DNA from: Pachysolen tannophilus NRRL Y-2460
Lineage: Eukaryota; Ascomycota; Pichiomycetes; Alaninales; Pachysolenaceae
Assembly (NCBI GenBank): GCA_001661245.1
Contig: KV454011.1
Location: 960,426 to 1,024,425 of the forward strand
Direction: 5' to 3'
DNA: 64,000 nucleotides
In this document: positions 51,529 through 60,876 of the stretch, one piece after another
Layout: every line of letters starts with the position of its first letter
Position numbering within the stretch: position 1 is the stretch's first letter
Translations under genes and position numbers: made by a program
The notes under the pieces: generated by a model
Seen by the model: only the letters and a program-made list of their open reading frames with translations
Told to the model about the DNA's origin: nothing
Database searches by the model: none

Positions 51529-54074
51529 ATGTCACATCAATCGAAACTACCATTTTGTAATAGCGCGTTAGTAACTCCCAAGAAATCTCCATTACAAAAA
51601 GATTCAAGAAATAATATTCTGGTTATAGATTTGGAGAGTAATAAAGAGAATGAAAATGATTGTTTGCAATTGAATAAGAAGAGGTGTAATGAGGAGCTTG
51701 CGGTTGATGGTGATTACGAAAATGTAAAGAAACAAAAAATGGATTGCAAGCAAGCTTCGATAATGCCTTCTCCTGATGATGGTGAAGAAGAAGAAGAAGA
51801 AGAAAAAGAAAAAGAAAAAAAGTTTTCCACTTAACAGGTACTGATGATGTTGCTGGTGATGATAACGATGAGAAAGAGGAGGAGGAGAATCAAGACAAGA
51901 GTTTGGAGGTTATTGCAATTAGCGATGTGAAGGCGGTGTCCAAAGAGGGTAAAGTGACAGAGAACAAATTAACCAAGACGACTTCTGTGTCTAGTTTAGC
52001 TTTACATTCTCATAAAGAACATAAAGATTTTACAAGAGAATTAATTAAAAAGAAAAAAGAACAAGAAACTGAAATGAAGAGGTTGAAAAAAGAGGAAGAA
52101 CAACGGAAAAGAGAAGAAGTAAAAAGGCAAATAGAGTTGAAAAAGGAAGAAAGAAGATTAAAAATTGAACAAGAAAGAAATGAAAAAAAATTAAGAATTG
52201 AACGTGAAAAGGAAGAACGTCGATTAAAATTAGAAAAAGAAAAAGAAGAAAGAAAATTAAAATTAGAAAATGAGAAAAAGGATAAAGAAGAGAAAAGATT
52301 ACGTGAAAAGGAAGAAAAGGAAAAATTAAGGTTAGAAAGAGAATTACAGAAAAAGAAAGAAAAAGAAGAACTTGAAAAGAAAAAACAAGAAGAAGAAGAG
52401 AAAAAAAATAAATCACAATTGAAAATTGCTTCTTTTTTCAAAATTAAAAAGAGCACTAATGCTAATATACCTCTGTCAAATAGAAATTCACTAACTGGTT
52501 TAGGATCAAGTTTAGGATCAGGTTTAGGATCAAGATCAGGATCAGGATCAAGATCAGGATTAGGCTCTAATGTAATAGATAAAAATTTTTCAATATCAGA
52601 TAATTGTACTTTCGAAGAAACGGAAAAGACTGATTACCAACAAGCTTTTTTAAAATTTTTCACAAAGGAAAATAGTCAATTATTTAAAGGATTTACTTTA
52701 TCTAGACAAGAAATGTTATCATGGGAAAATGAATTTGATGATTTAATTATAACTAAGAAATTTAATTCTTTATCAAAAGTACCATCATCAGAACAATTTT
52801 TCAATCAAAATAAACTTTCTCAAAAATTTAAACAATCTTTTAATGCATTTGATGTTATTCAAGAATTAAATAATAGTAGTATTAGCAATAAATCAGAACA
52901 AGAAATTCTTGAAATGCTTAACCAACTTCCAACAAAATTTATTCAATTTTATGAAAATAATGGACCTCCATATTGTGGAACTTGGACAAATAATACCATT
53001 GATCTGATTAAATCAAAATATAATATTTCATTAAATTTAACACCATACTTTAAGATTCAAGATGAAGGAATCAATTATGATTATGATTCGGATTTAGATT
53101 GGAATAAAGCAGAAGATGAAAATGAAGAAGGTGAAGGAGAAGATATTAACGACGAAGACGAGGATGAGGAAGATGATGATGATAGAAGTGATACTGAGAG
53201 CACTAATGAAACCAGCGACTTGGATGAGTTTGTTGATGACGATAAGGATAAAATTAAGAGAAGAAAGATTATAGGACCCTTAGTTCCAATTATCAAGATT
53301 TATGATCAAGAAAAAGAAGAAGCAGAAGAAGAAGAAGAAAAAGAAAAAGAAGAAGACCAAAAAACTGAGCATGATAATATTAATAATTATTTTGAATCGT
53401 TACAAGTTGAGGTATTAAGGTTCGAGTTACCGATTGATACATCAAAAGATTATTGGACAACAAACTCAGCATCTTCAACTAAGAATTCATTGAAAGGAGA
53501 TATTGCAGATTCTGGAAAATCATCATCATCAACACCAGCACTACCATTGACAGAGGAACTGCTTGGACAATCGAATCAGCAACAACAACAACAACAGCAG
53601 CAACAACCACAAAACCCGAAAACCGTAATAAACGTATTGACACCTCACAAGAAACCAGAACAACTAATAAAAAACGATATCGATGTGTTGAAGCTAATCA
53701 AATTTATAAAGGCAAATAACGATTTATCAATATCCACGTTATGCGAATTAACACGGAAACATTTGGACAACAAAAACTATACAAAATCAGTAGTGAGATC
53801 TACAATAGATAGATATTTCGATAAGAGAAATAAGAAAACATGGGAATTGAAAGAACAAGACGAATTGATAAACTTAGAGTCGAAAGTTTCCAAAATGGTA
53901 GGAAATAATGCAGCTGCAGACACCACTACCACTACTGCTACCACTACTAGTACAAACACAATTGAAGATTTGATAAACAGCCAGAGAAACAAAGATGCCG
54001 AGGATGACCAGATACTCCTGGCTCTCATCCCGAGTCAACTGCTTAACCAGAAACCTTCCTCCACATCCATTTAA
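51529..54074 (+). CDS. RLF2: CAF-1 largest subunit Rlf2/Cac1, reading frame interrupted once
   Basis: Deposits H3-H4 on newly replicated DNA, recruited by PCNA. The N-terminal part reads from ATG 51529 (MSHQSKLPFCNSALVTPKKS) to a stop at 51834; the rest is open in another frame from about 51822 to 54074. The two frames meet in A-rich codons (A7 run at 51815-51821), so one missing A would account for the break; no good intron signals are seen. Downstream: a highly charged KER domain (about 52020-52410), PIP box QLKIASFF, the CAF-1 A-domain block NNGPPYCGTWT, acidic ED region with YDYDSDLDWN, a Gln run, and a C-terminal winged-helix segment (LIKFIKANNDLSI ... VVRSTIDRYFDK). ATP20 follows, as near YPR018W-YPR020W in S. 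cerevisiae. Confidence 0.88.
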
Positions 54075-54440
54075 ATAGAGACTTCTTCCTTCCTAAATAG
54101 ATTGTATACACGCATACATACATATACTTTCTCGATTTAACTTCCTAATTTAGTAATTTTTGAGTAATTCCTTTTTTTGCTAAACCACCTTCCGAATTAG
54201 GAAACTCTCAATTTTATATCGCATTTCATTGGTTCTCAAAAAATTTTCGATTTTTCACCTAACCTTTTTTTTAAATGTTATGGAAAAAGGTTGAGTGAGT
54301 TTCTTGTAGTTTTGGTTGTAGGTAACAATAATTAAATTCTAGTGGGATTAGATTGAGTTTTTGTTTTCGTTTTTTTATATAGGGAAAAGTTTTTTTTTTT
54401 AATCATCTATCTATCTGTGATTGGAATAGTTTAAAGAATA
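54075..54440. other. RLF2-ATP20 spacer
   Basis: 366 bp of AT-rich DNA holding the RLF2 3' flank and ATP20 promoter. T-runs lie near 54372 and 54390. No further element recognised. Confidence 0.4.
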
Positions 54441-55000
54441 ATGTTTTCAAGATCATTTATTAATTCTTCGAGGTTATTTGCTCGTGGTGTAAGATTTAAT
54501 TCTACAAGTTCAAGAGTATCAGGTATTACTGAAAAATTAAATGGTATGTTTTATTGTCAAAAAGAGAAAGAAAGAAAGAGAGAAAAATTTTTTTTTAGCT
54601 TTTATTTTCAAGATGAAATTGTTTTATACTAACTAATAACATTACTATTCATTATAATTTATTAACAGGATTGAAAGATTCTACTCTTTATTGGTCAAAA
54701 GTTATTGCCGAACTTAGCAAACAGGTTTATTTAAAAGAAGGTTTATCTCCTCCAAACACTACTCAATTGCAAAGCGTTTATAAATCTTTATATGAATCTT
54801 CTTTAAAACTTGTTGAAAATCCAAAAGCTTTATTGGAATATTTAAAGACTGTTCCAGACAAAATCACCAAAAATACAGTTATTGAATATAGTTCTTACCT
54901 GATTCAACTTGCTGGTTTATTTTCTTTAGGAGAAGTTGTTGGTAGAAGAAAATTGATTGGTTATCATTCTTATGGTCCAAAGGAAGAACATCATCATTAG
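54441..55000 (+). CDS. ATP20: F1Fo ATP synthase subunit g, two exons
   Basis: Inner-membrane subunit that supports ATP synthase dimers and cristae curvature. Assembled as join(54441..54543, 54669..55000), 144 residues. Intron: GTATGT at 54544, perfect TACTAAC branch point at 54627-54633, AACAG acceptor at 54668. Exon 1 encodes a mitochondrial presequence (MFSRSFINSSRLFARGVRF). Exon 2 carries the family core: VIAELSKQVYLKEGLSPP, then the C-terminal hydrophobic helix YSSYLIQLAGLFSLGEVVGR with the GxxxG-like glycines and RRKLIGY. It ends in a short His tail (EEHHH). Convergent with ROK1. Confidence 0.95.
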
Positions 55001-55216
55001 AAATTTACATAAAAAAAGCAAATTGATTTAAATTAAGTTAAAATTCAAAAATTTTTTTTTTCTTTTCTTTCTCTTTTGCTTTTTTTTTGCTCTTTTTTTC
55101 TTTTATTTGTGGGTCAAGAAATTATACTTAAATTTCTCTTATTGTTTAGAATCATTATTATTAATATTATTAATCATATATATGTGTGAAATGTACGTTA
55201 CTAGTCTCTGTTTATG

Positions 55217-56887
55217 TTATTTATTCTCTTCTTTTCTTTTCTTTGATGATTGTATCATTTCTCTATGTTTTCTCTTTTTCTCTTTAACAATTTTTGGAAC
55301 AGTACTAATTTCTTTTCTACTTACAGGTTTACCTTTAATCAAGTTTTTCTCCTTCTTAGTTATCTTTCCTAAATTTTCCATCCAATTGCCAAACCCATCA
55401 TTACAACCAGATTGTTTCATCACATTAATAACAGGTTTAATGGCAATAGAATCTTCCTTTGTGAAAAATGTAACAGATTTACCTGATTTACCAGCTCTAC
55501 CAGTTCTACCAATTCTATGAACATATGCTTGAGCAGATTGAGGAACATCATAGTTAATAACCATATTTACACCTTTAAAATCAATACCTCTTGCCAAGAC
55601 ATCAGTACAAATAAGAACCCAAACATTTCCTAATTTGAAATTTTCTATAACTTTTTCACGTTGAGTTTGAGTTCTTTCTGCATGAATTACATCAACATTT
55701 AATTTATCATAAAGTAATTCATGGAATAAAGCTTTTGCTCTTGTAATTGATTGAAGAAAAATAATAATTGGAGGTTTAAATTCACCATTTTGAATCATTT
55801 GTCTAATAGCAATAAGTTTACCTTCTTCATTCCCACAATAAACTAATTTTTGTTCAATTTGTGAATTTGCTGCTTCTTTATGTCCAATTATAACCCTTAC
55901 TGGTGAATTCATTATTGAATTTGCAGTTTCTTCAACACCTGAAGGTATTGTTGCAGAAAACATGGATTTAACTAATTTAGAATTAGTACATTGTGATAAG
56001 ATATCATCAGTTTGTTCCAAGAAACCTTGATCAAATAATTTATCTGCTTCGTCAAATATTAATCTTTCAACTCTTGTTAAATCTAAAGAACCTATTTTAA
56101 CAACATCAATCAATCTTAAAGGTGTCGAAATTAAAATATCAAATTTTGAACTTTGAATTATTTGATTTTTAATCTTAGTAGCCAAATGTTTTGATAATAT
56201 TCCAATTTTTAAATTTTTTCTCTTATTTAATTTATTTAATTCATTAAATAATTGTTGTGCTAATTCTTTTGTTGGAGAAATTATTAAACCTCTTATCCCA
56301 TAATTCTTCTTATTATGAGATAATTGCTGCATCAAAGGTATTAAAAATGCTAAACTCTTACCAGAACCCGTTGGAGCACATGCAATCAAGTCTCTATCAT
56401 ATAACGATATTGGTATAGCTTCAGATTGTATTGGTGTTGGTTCTGTAAAACCAAATTCTATTAAATTTTCAAGTAATCTCTTATCTAATTGAAAACGACT
56501 TATTAAATCTTCAAATGACCCAATTGGTAATGGAACATCATCACCTGTAACTTTGCATTTATAAGATTTTCTTAAAAAATTTGCTTCTTCTTGTGTAGTT
56601 ATTTTTGGTTGTAATTGTGATATAGACTGATCATCATCAACATTAAAATTGATTTCTTGCCCTTTACCCTCCTTGCTACTAGAATCACCAAAATTTTCTT
56701 CCTCTTTTAAAACCACCTTCTTCCTAGTACGGAAAAAATCAGTTTCCTTTTTAATCTGTTTCTCCAAGTCACCATCTTTCCTTATTGAATTCAAATTCAC
56801 AAGTGGTTTCGATAATGCATAATCAGCATTTACATCCTTAACTTTTTTCAATGAAGCACCTCTTGCCAATACTCGAAAAATATCCAT
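55217..56887 (-). CDS. ROK1: DEAD-box RNA helicase Rok1 (DDX52 family)
   Basis: Nucleolar helicase for early 18S rRNA processing; releases snR30 and works with Rrp5. 556 residues (S. cerevisiae 564). Start [15 protein letters not shown] is typical of Rok1. Motifs: Q motif [15 protein letters not shown], Walker A PTGSGKS near residue 171, PTKELAQ, STPLR, DEAD ([10 protein letters not shown]) near 277, [14 protein letters not shown] and [11 protein letters not shown]-terminal [18 protein letters not shown] and a basic tail. The promoter on the minus strand contains RRPE at 57042-57054 and PAC at 57075-57084, as expected of ribosome-biogenesis genes. Confidence 0.96.
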   Translation of the reverse strand: MDIFRVLARGASLKKVKDVNADYALSKPLVNLNSIRKDGDLEKQIKKETDFFRTRKKVVLKEEENFGDSSSKEGKGQEINFNVDDDQSISQLQPKITTQEEANFLRKSYKCKVTGDDVPLPIGSFEDLISRFQLDKRLLENLIEFGFTEPTPIQSEAIPISLYDRDLIACAPTGSGKSLAFLIPLMQQLSHNKKNYGIRGLIISPTKELAQQLFNELNKLNKRKNLKIGILSKHLATKIKNQIIQSSKFDILISTPLRLIDVVKIGSLDLTRVERLIFDEADKLFDQGFLEQTDDILSQCTNSKLVKSMFSATIPSGVEETANSIMNSPVRVIIGHKEAANSQIEQKLVYCGNEEGKLIAIRQMIQNGEFKPPIIIFLQSITRAKALFHELLYDKLNVDVIHAERTQTQREKVIENFKLGNVWVLICTDVLARGIDFKGVNMVINYDVPQSAQAYVHRIGRTGRAGKSGKSVTFFTKEDSIAIKPVINVMKQSGCNDGFGNWMENLGKITKKEKNLIKGKPVSRKEISTVPKIVKEKKRKHREMIQSSKKRKEENK

Positions 56888-57041
56888 TTTTGAAAACTTC
56901 CACTAATTAACTAATATCAAAAAAAAAGAAATCCTTACACTCCTATAAAGATAACCTTTACTTCTTTTCTTTACCTATACCTAGTAGTAATTATTTTAAA
57001 TATCAATTAAATCATATTCAAATAATAAGAAAAAGTCAATC

Positions 57042-57084
57042 TGAAAATTTTTTTATTTCATAAAACTTGGTCGTGCGATGAGCT
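57042..57084. promoter_or_regulatory. RRPE plus PAC pair in the ROK1 promoter
   Basis: TGAAAATTTTTTT at 57042-57054 (RRPE) and GCGATGAGCT at 57075-57084 (PAC), 155-197 bp upstream of the ROK1 ATG. This pair is the classic ribosome-biogenesis promoter code (Stb3 and Dot6/Tod6 sites in S. cerevisiae). The short ATG frame that begins inside the PAC is not a gene. A CAACGA/ACGACA hexamer repeat follows at about 57148-57175. Confidence 0.85.
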
Positions 57085-57309
57085 CAAAATTTAGATGCAT
57101 CGTAACCATGGTGATAAACTTAGTAAAGAAGGAAAGAAGAACAAGAACAACGACAACGACAACGACAACGACGATAACAGCTACTAATTATCAAATGGTT
57201 AGTTTCATTAATCAAGTAAGTTTAATAACTATAAAGAAAATAAAAAAAAAAAAAAAAGCTAGATATAAAAAATAATAAGCAATGGCAATGAAATAGCATA
57301 AAAATTATA

Positions 57310-57351
<42 letters not shown>

Positions 57352-57367
57352 GTAAAGTTCAATGAGT

Positions 57368-58284
57368 TTATTTACTACTGTAACCATCATAGAATCCTTC
57401 GATTATAGCGTATAATCCAAGAGCACCTGGATCTGGTAAACCGCCTTCTCTTCTAAGTTCTTTTTCATCGACATATGAAGCTCTACCAAATTTAGCTTTC
57501 ATATTTTTTGTACTTTCTGCTCCTATTCTTGCAGCATGTTTAGCTTTAGCGAAATCACCATTTGTATCATAAAAAGTATCGATAAATGGTTGCAAAGTAT
57601 CAATAATTGTTCTATCACCTATTCTTGCTCTTGTATATTTGAATAATGAGTTGAGAGCTTGTTTCAAGGCTTCTTGCATACTTCCATCATCATTTGAATG
57701 TCTTAAAGAATGTGCTAAACTTGAAATGAAAATTGAATATAATCCACCAGAAGTACCACCCATATTACTTTCAACTATATCTGTAATTTGAACTAAAGAT
57801 TGAACAATATCTTCAGTTTCTAAAGATTTGTCAGCAATTGCTTTTAAAATTGCATTAGCACCACTTGCTAAAGTTTCTCCACAATCTCCATCACCAGTTA
57901 TAGTATCATAATGTGTGAGTTCAGATTCAACTTCCAATACAGCTTTCATACCTGATTTTAAGATTCTAATGTATGAATCAGGATTAACTTTTTTATTTGA
58001 TTTAGCATTATCATAATGGAATGGTGTTGCCTTTACGAAAATTTCTTCATCTTTTCTCTTTGGATCCCAAGAAGTGAAATGAGAATTCCATGCAGGAGCA
58101 TCAGTAGGCAGGTCCAATAATTCTAGTACTTCATCACCTCCAGCCTGGGTTGCATTCAATAAAGTAATGCTAAAACCATCACCATTTAAAGAAGTTGTGA
58201 AATGGCCACAATAAACTCTAACTGGTTTAATTTTATAACTTGAACTTAAATGATCAAGTATAGTTTTACAAATTGTATACATTT
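57368..58284 (-). pseudogene. Duplicate 3' part of DAK1 ending at an assembly gap (probable artefact)
   Basis: 917 bp of coding sequence that appears identical to DAK1 58438-59354 at a constant offset of 1070 bp; the match also covers the 3' flank to the poly(A) run on its left. It encodes only the C-terminal about 305 residues of dihydroxyacetone kinase and is cut by the N-gap at 58285. Perfect identity and a boundary exactly at a gap suggest two overlapping contig ends placed side by side rather than a real tandem duplication. Confidence 0.85.
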
Positions 58285-58389
58285 NNNNNNNNNNNNNNNN
58301 NNNNNNNNNNNNNNNNNNNNNNNNNNNNNNNNNNNNNNNNNNNNNNNNNNNNNNNNNNNNNNNNNNNNNNNNNNNNNNNNNNNNNNNNN
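58285..58389. other. Assembly gap (105 N)
   Basis: 105 unresolved bases between the truncated DAK1 copy and an A-rich run (58390-58419) that precedes the intact copy. Confidence 0.99.
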
Positions 58390-58437
58390 AAAAATAAAAA
58401 AAAAAAAAAAAAAAAAAAAGTGTAAAGTTCAATGAGT

Positions 58438-60204
58438 TTATTTACTACTGTAACCATCATAGAATCCTTCGATTATAGCGTATAATCCAAGAGCACCTGG
58501 ATCTGGTAAACCGCCTTCTCTTCTAAGTTCTTTTTCATCGACATATGAAGCTCTACCAAATTTAGCTTTCATATTTTTTGTACTTTCTGCTCCTATTCTT
58601 GCAGCATGTTTAGCTTTAGCGAAATCACCATTTGTATCATAAAAAGTATCGATAAATGGTTGCAAAGTATCAATAATTGTTCTATCACCTATTCTTGCTC
58701 TTGTATATTTGAATAATGAGTTGAGAGCTTGTTTCAAGGCTTCTTGCATACTTCCATCATCATTTGAATGTCTTAAAGAATGTGCTAAACTTGAAATGAA
58801 AATTGAATATAATCCACCAGAAGTACCACCCATATTACTTTCAACTATATCTGTAATTTGAACTAAAGATTGAACAATATCTTCAGTTTCTAAAGATTTG
58901 TCAGCAATTGCTTTTAAAATTGCATTAGCACCACTTGCTAAAGTTTCTCCACAATCTCCATCACCAGTTATAGTATCATAATGTGTGAGTTCAGATTCAA
59001 CTTCCAATACAGCTTTCATACCTGATTTTAAGATTCTAATGTATGAATCAGGATTAACTTTTTTATTTGATTTAGCATTATCATAATGGAATGGTGTTGC
59101 CTTTACGAAAATTTCTTCATCTTTTCTCTTTGGATCCCAAGAAGTGAAATGAGAATTCCATGCAGGAGCATCAGTAGGCAGGTCCAATAATTCTAGTACT
59201 TCATCACCTCCAGCCTGGGTTGCATTCAATAAAGTAATGCTAAAACCATCACCATTTAAAGAAGTTGTGAAATGGCCACAATAAACTCTAACTGGTTTAA
59301 TTTTATAACTTGAACTTAAATGATCAAGTATAGTTTTACAAATTGTATACATTTCCAAATTACTAGTACCACCTAAATTATTGACCAATAATACAACATC
59401 ATCTTTACTGGAATCAAATGAAACATAATGCCTATCTTCATCATCTGGAGATAACAAATAAGTTAATAATAAAGAAATTAATTCATTAATAGTTGGGATT
59501 GGTGAGATTCTTCTAACACCGGCTTCATTATGAATACCCATACCAATTTCAATTTCATCTTTACCCAAGAGATCAATGGTATCATCAATATCTCTACCTG
59601 GGATAAGACAATGATCTAAACTAGCACCAATGGTAACAAGATTTTTCACAACTTTTCTACCAACACTTGCAACTTCTTTTAAATGTGAACCTTGAGCAGC
59701 CTTGGCACCCAAGACTTTATGAACCAATGCAGTCCCTGCTAAACCTCTTCTTCCAACCAACCCGTTCTTAGTCTTACCAACACTAACATCATCACCAACT
59801 AAAATCAATTCAATATTTGAATAACCTTCTGCTTTTGCTCTTTCAACAGCTAAACCAAAATGTAATACATCCCCTGTATAATTCTTAACGATAACTACAG
59901 TTCCAGCCTTGGATTCCTTTGCTCTAATACCCGCCAAGATTTGCTTAGTGGAAGGAGAAGCAAAAGTACTACCTGCAACTGCAACATCCAACAAACCATT
60001 CCCAACAAATCCAGCATGAAGCGGTTCATGACCAGAACCACCACCAGCTAATAACATCACTTTATCCTCCGAGGACTCGGCATTATAGCAGACTCTTTCA
60101 TCTAGAATACATCTCAATAAAGGATTGGTTCTAGTTAAACCAATCAAATTAGACAAGACAATATCTTCATCTCCGTAATTCCATTGCTTTGTAGAAGGCG
60201 CCAT
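58438..60204 (-). CDS. DAK1: Dihydroxyacetone kinase
   Basis: Phosphorylates dihydroxyacetone to DHAP, detoxifying it and feeding glycerol carbon into glycolysis. 588 residues from ATG 60204 (S. cerevisiae Dak1 584). N-terminal DhaK domain: MLLAGGGSGHEPLHAGFVG, containing the His that binds substrate covalently, and VIVKNYTGDVLHFGLA. C-terminal DhaL ATP-binding domain: YDTITGDGDCGETLASGANAI with the Mg-binding Asp residues and MGGTSGGLYSIF. One CTG (LLD-x-PTDAPAW). Its 3' 0.9 kb is repeated on the far side of the 58285-58389 gap. The promoter has a CCG-N3-CGG palindrome at 60531-60539. Confidence 0.96.
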   Translation of the reverse strand: MAPSTKQWNYGDEDIVLSNLIGLTRTNPLLRCILDERVCYNAESSEDKVMLLAGGGSGHEPLHAGFVGNGLLDVAVAGSTFASPSTKQILAGIRAKESKAGTVVIVKNYTGDVLHFGLAVERAKAEGYSNIELILVGDDVSVGKTKNGLVGRRGLAGTALVHKVLGAKAAQGSHLKEVASVGRKVVKNLVTIGASLDHCLIPGRDIDDTIDLLGKDEIEIGMGIHNEAGVRRISPIPTINELISLLLTYLLSPDDEDRHYVSFDSSKDDVVLLVNNLGGTSNLEMYTICKTILDHLSSSYKIKPVRVYCGHFTTSLNGDGFSITLLNATQAGGDEVLELLDLPTDAPAWNSHFTSWDPKRKDEEIFVKATPFHYDNAKSNKKVNPDSYIRILKSGMKAVLEVESELTHYDTITGDGDCGETLASGANAILKAIADKSLETEDIVQSLVQITDIVESNMGGTSGGLYSIFISSLAHSLRHSNDDGSMQEALKQALNSLFKYTRARIGDRTIIDTLQPFIDTFYDTNGDFAKAKHAARIGAESTKNMKAKFGRASYVDEKELRREGGLPDPGALGLYAIIEGFYDGYSSK

Positions 60205-60876
60205 TTTGCAAATTTAAAGAAAAAAAAAAAAAGAATTCAATTCCAATAGGGTGATGAATCAATGATTTATAAATATAAATATATATATATATTTATAGAT
60301 AGAAAGATAGATAGATAGATAGAAGATTTTATAACCGCCGTTAAATTAAATTGAATTGAATTGAATTAAATTTAACTATATACAAACAAATATTATATGA
60401 AAAGAAATCAAAAAGATATCAACGCATCTATATATATTTGCGCACTAATTTTGTAATTGGACTGGGTTGCATAATGAATGATCTTTTTTGCTTGCAGAAT
60501 ACAGAGAGATCCGACAACAAGAGCCGGTAACCGACACGGTTGCATCGACACGTTTTGTGGGGGAGATGACAGTAGCTACATCTAACGATTTTACTATTTT
60601 GCGGAGATCTAGAGCGCCATTGAGTAAGTGAGTAAGTGATTGAGCGGATCAGGCCATTGGAAACCGGCGATTGGCGATTAGCGATAGATAGTTGCGTCAA
60701 TTAATCGATTAAATCAATTAATAAGAGGGAATCTGGAAGATTAAAAATAGGTTCAGGTTTTATTTGTTGCCTTTAATTATGGGCAAGATATTATTATTTA
60801 ACCATATATGTATATTAAAAATATATATATATATATATATATATGTTATATACCATAAGATGCCGTATTTACAATA
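60205..60876. promoter_or_regulatory. DAK1 promoter region with CCG palindrome and microsatellites
   Basis: About 0.67 kb between VPS70 and DAK1 (both minus strand). (GATA)n at 60306-60322, TTGCGCA at 60438-60444, a locally GC-richer stretch 60500-60690 with palindrome AACCGACACGGTT at 60529-60541 (CCG-N3-CGG, a zinc-cluster type site), and (AT)n at 60820-60844. The open frame 60428-60700 begins with TTG, has an internal Met only near its end, and is not supported as a gene. Confidence 0.5.

Noticed and set aside
52010-52456. Long antisense frames within RLF2
   Set aside because: Complement of the Lys/Glu-rich KER codons gives Phe/Ser/Leu-rich shadows; not genes.
57078-57275. 65-residue ATG frame upstream of ROK1
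   Set aside because: Its ATG is part of the PAC motif, and the rest is low-complexity Thr/Lys repeats.
60428-60700. 90-residue minus-strand open frame upstream of DAK1
   Set aside because: Begins at TTG, its only internal Met is near the end, unlike any protein, and it lies in promoter DNA.
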